A stretch of 6,233 bases of DNA, taken from NCBI GenBank assembly GCA_947623975.1, contig CANQHY010000072.1, forward strand, positions 1 through 6,233. Direction: 5' to 3'. Origin of the DNA: an uncultured Bacilli bacterium (GTDB taxonomy: Bacteria; Bacillota_I; Bacilli_A; RF39; UBA660). Both the position numbers and the translations under genes were made by a program. Below are positions 1 through 5,574 of the stretch, in pieces. Under the pieces are notes generated by a model that saw only the letters and a list, made by a program, of their open reading frames with translations, made no database searches and was not told the DNA's origin. Within the stretch, counting starts at the first letter, position 1; each line of letters opens with the position of its first letter.

Positions 1-797
1 GCATTTGATCCTAAAGACGGTATTTTTTCTTTTACCCAACAAGCAGGTTGTAGAGGTGTCCAAAAGAACCCTGGTGCTATCGCATTAACTCTTATGTTTT
101 TTAAAGCTAAATTTCTTGCTAAAGCTCTTGTAAATCCTACTATTGCACCTTTTGTTGTGACATAATCTATAAGCTGTGGATCACCATAAAAAGTTGTTAC
201 TGAGGATAAATTTATAATTGATGCTCCTTGCTTTAAATAAGGTAAAACCTCTTTTGTCAGATAAAACATACCGTAAACATTTACTTTCATTGTCCAATCA
301 AACTGTTCATCACTAATGCTAGTTAATTCGTCTTGTTGATATTGAACTCCAGCATTATTGACAAGAATATCAATTCTTCCAAATCTTTCTAAAGTTTTAT
401 CGACAATTTCCTTGCAGAAACACTTATCAGTAATATCTCCTGCTAAAAGTAGGCATTCACCTCCCATACATTCGATGTATTCTTTTGTATAATTAGCATC
501 AATATGTTCATTATAATACGGTATTACTACCTTAGCTCCCTCTTTTACAAAAGCGACAGCACATGCACGACCTAACCCGCTATCTCCTCCAGTAATAATG
601 GCTACTTTATCTTTTAATTTTCCACTACCTTTATAGTTTGGATTATCAAAAATTGGTCTTGGCTGCATCAGATATTCCATACCAGGCTGTACATTTTGTG
701 ACTGTTCTTTTGCCATTATCGTATATTCAGTACTTTCTATGCCAGATGGATAGTAGTAATTGTAGTACTTATTACCATAATGATAATCGTAGTTCAT
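1..797 (-). CDS. Short-chain dehydrogenase/reductase, 3' end beyond window
   Basis: NAD(P)-dependent short-chain dehydrogenase of the general-stress/glucose-dehydrogenase-like group (B. subtilis YdaD/YhdF type); 265 codons are visible and the C-terminus lies off the left edge. The Rossmann glycine motif TGGDSGLG is at about residues 69-76 and NNAG at 147-150. The catalytic set is complete: Ser199, Tyr212 and Lys216 (YVTTK), with APGFFWTPLQPA at 241-252, where relatives usually read APGPIWTPL. About 60 residues precede the Rossmann fold, as in this group (QPRPIF at 45-50). The first 17 residues are unusually tyrosine-rich (8 Tyr). The start at 797 is chosen because AGGAGG lies at 804-809, 6 bases upstream; the internal Met28 has no such site. 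Substrate cannot be told. The gene is divergent from the ABC operon remnant and is a separate transcription unit. The family call is firm; the physiological role is not. Confidence 0.9.
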   Translation of the reverse strand, partial: MNYDYHYGNKYYNYYYPSGIESTEYTIMAKEQSQNVQPGMEYLMQPRPIFDNPNYKGSGKLKDKVAIITGGDSGLGRACAVAFVKEGAKVVIPYYNEHIDANYTKEYIECMGGECLLLAGDITDKCFCKEIVDKTLERFGRIDILVNNAGVQYQQDELTSISDEQFDWTMKVNVYGMFYLTKEVLPYLKQGASIINLSSVTTFYGDPQLIDYVTTKGAIVGFTRALARNLALKNIRVNAIAPGFFWTPLQPACWVKEKIPSLGSN

Positions 798-803
798 ATA
801 TTT

Positions 804-809
804 CCTCCT
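804..809 (-). promoter_or_regulatory. Ribosome binding site of the SDR gene
   Basis: A perfect AGGAGG on the minus strand, 6 bases before the ATG at 797, decides the start codon. The AT-rich stretch just upstream (810-830, minus-strand TATATTATACC) could hold a -10 element, but no convincing -35 is seen. Confidence 0.8.
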
Positions 810-824
810 CGGTATAATATATGA

Positions 825-1292
825 ACATTTAACAAATTGGTTCTTTGCCTAATTTTGTGCTTTCATATTGTAACACTAAGAGAACCTACTGCATTAGAGG
901 TAGAACAACAAGGTTATGGTTACGTAGTAGCATCTATAGGAGAATTAGGTGGTGTGGTACCATATACGTCTTACAGTGCCAGAATAAGTTATATTGAAAA
1001 CCACAAGGACATAATTGAAAACTTTACGAAAGCAATCCAAAAAGGTCTTGACTTTGTACATAACAATGACGACGAGACCGTTGCAAAATCAATACTTAGT
1101 TTTTTCCCTGACACATCTTTAGTCGACTTAACGAAAGTAATAGAAAGATATAGAAAAATGGATGCTTGGCCAAAAACAACAGATTTTACCGAAGAGTCTT
1201 TCTTACATCTACAAGATATCATGATAAGTTCTGGCGAATTAGATAATAAAGTTGAATATTCTAAATTAATGTATAAAGGTAATAATGAATAA
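825..1292 (+). pseudogene. ABC transporter substrate-binding protein, 5'-truncated
   Basis: This is the C-terminal part (about 140 residues) of a periplasmic-binding-like lipoprotein of the NitT/TauT (NMT1/SsuA-like) family, which captures the substrate for the importer encoded just downstream. Recognisable pieces are TLREPTALEVEQQGYGYVVA, then IGELGGVVPYTSYSARISYI, then an alpha-helical tail ending GELDNKVEYSKLMYKGNNE. Family members are about 320-340 residues. Here the lipoprotein signal, the N-terminal lobe and half of the ligand cleft are missing. The open frame runs back only to a stop at 822-824. Its first possible start is a TTG at 837 with no ribosome binding site, and residues before about 12 do not look like the family. 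The SDR start region lies immediately upstream, so the 5' half was probably deleted. The 3' end is intact and overlaps the ATPase start by 8 bases. Substrate is unknown; thiamine precursor, sulfonate and nitrate relatives all look alike here. Confidence 0.8.
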
Positions 1293-1911
1293 AATTCTAA
1301 AAATTATAGGACTCAAGAAAGTATATCATGATTTAAACAGTGAAATAGAAGCAATAAAAGATATAACTTTTGATGTTAATGAAAACGAATTCATATCTAT
1401 AGTAGGTCCTTCGGGTTGTGGAAAATCTTCTTTTTTATCTATCCTTGCTGAAATAGAAGATAAAAGTGCTGGTGAAATAGTTTTTAATAAAAAAAAGATT
1501 AAGATTGGATATATGCTGCAAAAGGATTCACTATTTCCTTGGAGAACAATATTAGAAAACTGTTTAATAGGACTTGAAATTGAAAATAAACTTACTGAAG
1601 AAAATAAGGAAAAAGTTATACATCTTTTAGAAAAATATGGACTAAAAGATTTTATAAATAAATATCCTTCTTCTTTATCAGGAGGCATGCGTCAAAGAGT
1701 TGCACTTATTAGAACTCTTGCAATAAACCCCGATATTCTTCTTTTAGATGAACCATTATCCGCTCTTGATTATCAAACACGGCTAGCTCTTTCCGACGAT
1801 TTAGCTAGAATAATAAAAGAAGAAGGTAAAACAGCTATTATGGTAACACATGACTTAGGTGAACTAGAGTTCTATAAACCTAAATATAAAATTAATAAAA
1901 AGATTCGCTAA
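1285..1911 (+). pseudogene. ABC transporter ATPase, 5' part, interrupted after residue 193
   Basis: This is the ATP-binding subunit of the same NitT/TauT-type importer. Visible motifs are Walker A GPSGCGKS (41-48), Q-loop Gln79 (MLQKDSLFPWRT), signature LSGGMRQR (131-138), Walker B ILLLDEP (151-157), D-loop SALD (159-162) and H-loop His189 in THDLGE. After Glu193 (codon 1861-1863) the protein leaves the family and reads 15 foreign residues (LEFYKPKYKINKKIR) encoded by the inserted element. The native last 56 codons lie at 3757-3927, and joining the two gives a normal 249-residue protein. ATG 1285 overlaps the 3' end of the binding-protein gene, which suggests translational coupling. The truncated product keeps all nucleotide-contacting motifs but loses the C-terminal helical part, so residual activity is possible but doubtful. 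The last 20 bases overlap the sortase gene tail on the other strand. Confidence 0.93.
1838..1885. other. Left attachment junction (attL) of the inserted element
   Basis: Host ATPase coding sequence (codons for VTHDLG) meets element sequence at GTGAA, 1859-1863, which is repeated at 3752-3756. The interval is drawn as 23 bases on each side of the proposed GA crossover dinucleotide at 1861-1862. The outer arm is ATPase sequence. The inner arm, read on the minus strand, contains AGAACTCTAGT next to the core and TTTAGG further out, matching the inner arm of the right junction. The crossover position is inferred from gene reconstruction and symmetry. Confidence 0.75.
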
Positions 1912-2593
1912 CTTTTTTTGCAATGACTAATAAATAAGATTCGCTAGGTTCATAATAACAAGTTTGCATTATCAAAATACTATCTTTATAAGTCAATTTT
2001 TCCGAATTATCATAACGAGATGACTCATTAATCCAGTCAATATGATTTTTCCACTCTGCTTGTGAAAAAGACAATTTCATATGTTCATTTTTTCCCGTAA
2101 TTGTAAAAACTGAAACTACCTCATAATTTATTTTTTTATTATAAGTTTCGATACTAACTTTTCTATTATCAGCTTTATTAAAAAAAGAAGAAGAAAGAAA
2201 ATTTTCTAATTTTTTAAAATGGGTATTTACGCTTTGTGAGTTATGACCAAATAATAAAAGTTTTCTATCAATGTCCACATTATTTCTATAATCTAAAAAA
2301 ATTGCCCCAATATTACTTTGATTACCATATTCATCATGATTTAAATAAAAGTCATTATCATTATGTTGTAATATTGGAACATCTAAATCAAGAGAATTTA
2401 TGACAAGTCTTGCTACTATTTCATTATTGTTGTATTTTTGTCTTTCTCTTTCAATATAATTTGCATAATTATTCGCACCATATATTTCCTGATAGGCCAT
2501 ATTTTTAACTTTATCTACTATATTGTTGATATTTATTTCTATAGAATTAGACAAAATAAAAACAACATAAAATAAAAGCTTTATTAGATTCAT
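1892..2593 (-). CDS. Class B-like sortase, catalytic Arg not in usual place
   Basis: A 233-residue sortase-fold protein. A short N-terminal hydrophobic stretch (about residues 4-16) would act as an uncleaved membrane anchor with the catalytic domain outside. The core reads LVINSLDLDVPILQHNDNDF (63-82), then GAIFLDYRNNVD (96-107), LLLFGHNSQ with the expected His117, and LIMQTCYYEPSESYLLVIAKKV with the expected Cys212. In class B sortases an Arg follows about eight residues after the Cys; here that position is Tyr220, and only Lys226 and Lys227 follow. Transpeptidase activity is therefore uncertain. No LPXTG- or NPQTN-type substrate is seen in the window. The ATG at 2593 has a modest GGGTGGT-like ribosome binding site 7-13 bases upstream. 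It starts 35 bases after the recombinase stop and is probably co-transcribed with it as element cargo. The reading frame is intact. Confidence 0.85.
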   Translation of the reverse strand: MNLIKLLFYVVFILSNSIEININNIVDKVKNMAYQEIYGANNYANYIERERQKYNNNEIVARLVINSLDLDVPILQHNDNDFYLNHDEYGNQSNIGAIFLDYRNNVDIDRKLLLFGHNSQSVNTHFKKLENFLSSSFFNKADNRKVSIETYNKKINYEVVSVFTITGKNEHMKLSFSQAEWKNHIDWINESSRYDNSEKLTYKDSILIMQTCYYEPSESYLLVIAKKVSESFY

Positions 2594-2628
2594 AGTTTAC
2601 ACCACCCTACTATTAAAGCTTAGCTCAA

Positions 2629-3709
2629 TCATTTGGATAAATTTGTCGCATTATGTAAATAAATTATTTCTTTTATTTCTTTTGAAGATACTATTATCTT
2701 TTTTATATTATTAAAAATATAGTCTTGTTTTTCTAAAAAAGTTAACTTATTCCAATATGGAAAATCAAATTCGATGGCAACTTTCTTTTCAATATTTTTT
2801 TCACTTATACTGTTAAAATTACATTCTTTATTGGTACAAATATAACGACAATAGATAGATTTTCCTTTCTTTTTAGAATCATAATAAGTTCTTTTAACTT
2901 TCATTTTATTGCCACATTTACAGTATACTCTTTCTAAAAAAAGAGTATTTTTTTGTTTTTTTTCACTAACTATTTTTTTTACAGAATTATATTTATTAAT
3001 ATCAATTATAGATTTATGTTTTCCTTTAGTCTCAAAATATTTATTAGTATTTATTCCATACCTAACATTTCCAATATAATTAGGATTATTTAACACTAAT
3101 TTTACAGTTTTATAACTCCATTTCTTTTTATTTTTAGTAAGTATATTATTAATATTCAAAAATTTTGCTATTTCGGTATATGTCTTTCCCAAAATAAATA
3201 AATCGTATATTTTATTAACTATTTCTGCCTCTTCTTTAACTATTTCTTGTATTTTTTTGCCTTTTTCTTTTTTGTAACCAAAACTTATATTCTTAGATGC
3301 GATAGTATAGCCTTCTTTCACTTTTCGTTCTAAGCCGAGTTTGACCCTTTCAACAATATTTTCTCTTTCAAACTCAGCAAATATTCCAATGATTTTTATA
3401 AACATTCTACCTGTTGAACTTTTAGTATCTATTGATTCACTGAGAGAATTAAAACTACAATTATATTTATTAAATAGTTCTACTAAATCTATTAAATCCC
3501 TAGTGGATCTTGTTAATCAACCTAAGTAGTTCATTCCTTTCACTAATGTTTTTACCACTTATCCCTTCATCGATATAATAGTCAATTATGTTCCAATCCT
3601 TGATTTTAGAGTACGAAGAAAGTTTTTCTTTTTGTGCTCTAATGGAATAACCGTTAATTGCTTGTTCTTCAGTGGAAACTCTTACATAAATTCCAGTATT
3701 AATATACAT
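2629..3709 (-). pseudogene. Large serine recombinase, frameshifted by internal deletion
   Basis: Site-specific recombinase of the resolvase/Recombinase/zinc-ribbon type. From ATG 3709 (MYINTGIYVRVSTEEQ) the N-terminal catalytic domain carries the Arg and nucleophile Ser of YVRVS, then DEGISGKNISERNELLRLIN, and hits a stop at 3500. The frame then continues, shifted, as LTRSTRDLIDLVELFN, IDTKSSTGRMFIKIIGIFAE and FERENIVERVKLGLERKVKE, through the DNA-binding Recombinase domain (NNPNYIGNVRYG) and a zinc ribbon (YCKCG...YICTNKECN). It ends with FDFPYWNKLTFLEKQDYIFN. Relatives have about 17 residues (through KIDR) between LIN and LTR; these are gone, removing part of the active site. The coiled-coil segment usually found between zinc ribbon and C-terminus also seems missing. 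Total coding remnant is about 360 codons against 480-540 in the family. The ribosome binding site at 3709 is weak. The gene is very likely inactive, unless the frameshift is a sequencing error. Confidence 0.88.
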
Positions 3710-3730
3710 CACCAATAAATTTTATTTTTT

Positions 3731-3778
3731 TTTTAGGAAAAAAGAACTTTAGTGAAGCGATTAGTCTATCGGATAGAA
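3731..3778. other. Right attachment junction (attR) of the inserted element
   Basis: Element sequence (inner arm 3731-3753, with TTTAGG then AGAACTTTAGT) meets host ATPase sequence (GCGATTAGTCTATCGG, codons AISLSD) at the GTGAA copy 3752-3756; the proposed GA crossover is 3754-3755. The inner arm matches the reverse complement of the attL inner arm at 17 of 23 positions. It lies only 22 bases upstream of the recombinase ATG, the usual place for the attachment site of a large serine recombinase. Confidence 0.75.
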
Positions 3779-3927
3779 TAATTGTCTTAACAAAAAGACC
3801 AGCTACTGTAAAAAGCGTGTATGATATTAATTTCGAAAAAAGAGGAACTCCCGTTGAAAATCGAACTAAAAAAGAATTCAGTGTCTATTACGACAAAATA
3901 TGGAGGGAATTAGATGTCCACATATAG
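3757..3927 (+). pseudogene. ABC transporter ATPase, 3' part (last 56 codons)
   Basis: This is the C-terminal piece of the ATPase interrupted at 1863. It reads AISLSDRIIVLTKRPATVKS, then VYDINFEKRGTPVENR, and ends WRELDVHI with TAG at 3925-3927. AISLSDRIIVLTxRP is the standard continuation after the H-loop (THDLGEA) in NitT/TauT-type ATPases. No frameshift or stop has built up in it, so the insertion either is recent or is sometimes removed. It has no start codon of its own. It carries the GGAGG for the permease (3902-3906), and its last 14 bases overlap the permease start, as in a normal compact operon. Confidence 0.92.
3902..3906 (+). promoter_or_regulatory. Ribosome binding site of the permease gene
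   Basis: GGAGG inside the last codons of the ATPase gene, 7 bases before ATG 3914, supports this start and tight coupling of the two genes. Confidence 0.75.
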
Positions 3928-4708
3928 TAAAGAACACGAAATTTTTATCAAAAGAAAAAGAAAAGAAAAATACTCAATCGTATTCTTTCAGTTATTAATA
4001 TTGATAGCATTTATAGTAATATGGCAATTATTAGCTGATTTCAAAATAATCAATACCTTCTTATTTTCTTCACCAAAAGATATAGTTAATACACTAGTTA
4101 AATTATTAGATGATAACCTTTTAAAACATATTGCTGTTACTACTTATGAAACTTTGATAAGCTTTGCAATTGCATCACTTATGGGATTAGTTGTGGCTAC
4201 TATTCTATGGTGGAACAACACAATAGCTAAAATATTAGATCCCTATTTAACTATTATAAATTCTCTTCCTAAAGTAGCTCTTGGACCATTAATAATAATA
4301 TGGGTAGGCACTAGTACCAACTCAATAATTTTCATGGCACTAATGATTTCTTTAATTATAAGTATTATAAATATATACAATTCTTTTATAGCAACAGAAA
4401 AAAACTACATAATACTTTTAAAAAGCTTCAAAGCTAGTAAATGGCAAATATTTTCAAAAGTAATCTTACCAAGTAATAAAATAAATGTAATCAACACTTT
4501 AAAGATAAATATCAGTATGTCTTTAATTGGAGTCATAATGGGAGAACTTTTAGTTTCAAAAGAAGGATTAGGATATTTAATTATGTATGGCTCTCAAGTC
4601 TTCAACATAAATCTCGTAATTACCTCAGTTTTCATATTAGGAATAATCTCATATATTATGTATTACATAATACATTTAATAGAAAAAAAAGCTGTAACAA
4701 AAAATTAA
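3914..4708 (+). CDS. ABC transporter permease, NitT/TauT type
   Basis: A 264-residue membrane subunit of the importer, of full family length. It has about six hydrophobic segments, at roughly 21-40, 77-100, 108-131, 134-156, 197-218 and 232-255. The cytoplasmic coupling loop is NYIILLKSFKASKWQIFSKV ILP (164-186), which contacts the ATPase. The usual Gly of the EAA-loop core (LGAS) is Lys173 here and the EAA residues themselves are not conserved. The later SLIGVIMGELLVSKEGLGYLI (203-223) matches the family well. The start at 3914 follows GGAGG at 3902-3906 and overlaps the ATPase 3' end by 14 bases. It is the only intact member of the operon. Any operon transcript from upstream must now cross the inserted element, so expression may be low. 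Without a whole ATPase and binding protein it cannot form a working importer unless partners are encoded elsewhere. Confidence 0.92.
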   Translation: MSTYSKEHEIFIKRKRKEKYSIVFFQLLILIAFIVIWQLLADFKIINTFLFSSPKDIVNTLVKLLDDNLLKHIAVTTYETLISFAIASLMGLVVATILWWNNTIAKILDPYLTIINSLPKVALGPLIIIWVGTSTNSIIFMALMISLIISIINIYNSFIATEKNYIILLKSFKASKWQIFSKVILPSNKINVINTLKINISMSLIGVIMGELLVSKEGLGYLIMYGSQVFNINLVITSVFILGIISYIMYYIIHLIEKKAVTKN

Positions 4709-4719
4709 ATTACAAAAGT

Positions 4720-4757
4720 AAAATGCATATAATGTTTAAAATGTTATATGCATTTTT
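4720..4757 (+). terminator. AT-rich hairpin terminator after the ABC operon
   Basis: A perfect 13-bp stem (AAAATGCATATAA at 4720-4732 pairing with TTATATGCATTTT at 4744-4756) with an 11-base loop ends in TTTTT, 11 bases after the permease stop. The stem has only two G-C pairs, so it may be a weak terminator. The A-run on the other side would let it act for the minus-strand pseudogene as well. Confidence 0.6.
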
Positions 4758-4773
4758 GATTGATTAAAAGCTT

Positions 4774-5158
4774 TTAATTTTTAACTTTGTTCCAATTTAT
4801 TATATCTGGTTCTAACAAAACATTCTCCGTTTTTGCAATAGGATTCAGATAACTATTTCCTGTAAAATACTCTCTGTATGCATTATTTAGATTTCCTAAC
4901 CCAAAGTCGAATTCTTCCTTATTCATTTCTCCAAGCTTTAGGCTATACACAATAAAATGCTAATTGTGTTGCCATTTCAACAAATTCCTTTTTTGTAAGT
5001 CCATGTTCTTTTCCAATTACTAAATGTGCTTTTAATTATGGATATAATCCTTGTACAAATAGTGCTGATATAGTAATTAGCTTTCTATTGCGAGCTGATA
5101 ATTTATCTTCCCTCGACCATATTTCCTCCAATATTTAATTCAGCAAATTTAAGTTCAA
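4774..5158 (-). pseudogene. Carboxymuconolactone decarboxylase/cupin protein, decayed
   Basis: This stretch has no intact gene but clear remnants on the minus strand. One frame reads IWSREDKLSARNRKLITISA, LFVQGLYP, a TAA stop at 5036-5038 where relatives have Gln, then LKAHLVIGKEHGLTKKEF, VEMATQLAFY, a TAG stop at 4943-4945 where relatives have Trp, and PKAW. That is the carboxymuconolactone decarboxylase/AhpD-like fold (alkylhydroperoxidase-type). After PKAW the frame shifts, and NNAYREYFTGNSYLNPIAKT plus NVLLEPDIINW resembles the first part of a cupin domain (family: YFTGxSYLNPL...NVTFEPGCRNNWH). The metal-binding His motif and the rest of the cupin are absent. The 5' end also seems shifted (KFAELNIGG in another frame, 5129-5158). 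At least two nonsense changes, two frameshifts and a 3' truncation make it non-functional. The first domain is confident; the cupin part is less so. Confidence 0.75.
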
Positions 5159-5179
5159 TATTTCTTATTATAATTTGTA

Positions 5180-5479
5180 TTACTTTTTAACTCTTAAATC
5201 CTTACAAGTATCTAATACTATATCTCTTAATGTTTCTTGGTTATCTACATCATCAACTAAATACATAGGTTTAGCACCATCATAAGGAATAGATTCTCTC
5301 ATATTGTATTTTTTATTACTATCCACAATTTTAACAAGTAATCTATCATCATATATTCCACCGAATAATATTCCATCATAATAAAGTAAATATTCTCCCA
5401 TCATTGATCTACAAGTAATGGTATCTAATAAATTTAATTGTTCCAATATAAAATCTTTATACTCTCTTGTTGTAGCCAT
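5180..5479 (-). CDS. TfoX N-terminal domain family protein
   Basis: A 99-residue single-domain protein of the TfoX/Sxy N-terminal family, present as short stand-alone proteins in many Bacillota. The characteristic core is at about residues 22-50: TCRSMMGEYLLYYDGILFGG followed by IYDDRLLVKI. The later PYDGAKPMYLVDD (65-77) also matches the usual pattern. The C-terminal TfoX domain of the gammaproteobacterial competence regulator is absent, as is normal for this short form. Its biochemical role is not established, and competence regulation should not be assumed. The start at 5479 is supported by AGGAG at 5489-5493, 9 bases upstream. It lies downstream of the XRE regulator on the same strand with a gap of about 95 bases and may have its own promoter. 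No frameshift is seen. Confidence 0.85.
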   Translation of the reverse strand: MATTREYKDFILEQLNLLDTITCRSMMGEYLLYYDGILFGGIYDDRLLVKIVDSNKKYNMRESIPYDGAKPMYLVDDVDNQETLRDIVLDTCKDLRVKK

Positions 5480-5488
5480 ATAATCACA

Positions 5489-5553
5489 CTCCTAAATATT
5501 TTACTCCTAACAATTGTCTTACAAAAATTATATATTTGTGTTACTTTATACAA
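5489..5553 (-). promoter_or_regulatory. Possible promoter and RBS of the TfoX-like gene
   Basis: On the minus strand TTGTAT (5548-5553) and TATAAT (5527-5532) are separated by 15 bases, shorter than ideal. AGGAG at 5489-5493 serves the ATG at 5479. The -10 box is good and the -35 is weak, so this is a tentative promoter. Confidence 0.4.
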
Positions 5554-5574
5554 TTTATTTTCTTTACCCTCTCT

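Larger units (their letters stand above)
1863..3753. mobile_element. 1.9-kb serine-recombinase integrative element in the ATPase gene
   Basis: This DNA splits an otherwise uninterrupted ABC ATPase reading frame. The distance between the two GTGAA copies is 1,893 bp. Inside are only two genes, both on the minus strand and opposite to the host operon: a large serine recombinase next to the right end and a sortase-like gene running to the left end. No replication, conjugation, resistance or phage genes are present. There are no terminal inverted repeats and no transposase of the IS type; the junctions look like site-specific recombination sites (see the attL and attR entries). Relation to known elements: the architecture resembles sigK/skin-type intervening elements and small serine-recombinase integrative elements, but it is much smaller. 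The recombinase is damaged, so present mobility is doubtful unless helped in trans. Confidence 0.85.

Noticed and set aside
989..1688. Minus-strand open frames opposite the binding-protein and ATPase genes (989-1222, 1326-1688)
   Set aside because: They are mirror frames of recognised coding sequence, with no ribosome binding site and no domain.
3341..3529. Plus-strand open frame opposite the recombinase
   Set aside because: It lies antisense to conserved recombinase sequence (DLIDLVELFN to FERENIVERV) and has no family features.
2629..3715. Recombinase as two separate genes or as programmed frameshifting
   Set aside because: About 17 family residues are missing at the joint, so a frameshift would not restore the protein; a deletion explains it better.
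3721..3734. Long T-run beside the right junction as a terminator
   Set aside because: There is no stem before it on the plus strand, and the A-run on the minus strand precedes the recombinase; it is simply low-complexity sequence.
1863..3753. Insertion as a group II intron, intein or IS element
   Set aside because: There is no reverse transcriptase, splicing motif or DDE transposase, the inner genes run opposite to the host gene, and the junctions fit a serine recombinase.
4763..4778. 16-bp perfect palindrome ATTAAAAGCTTTTAAT
   Set aside because: It has no loop and mainly reflects A/T runs at the 3' end of the pseudogene; no function is supported.
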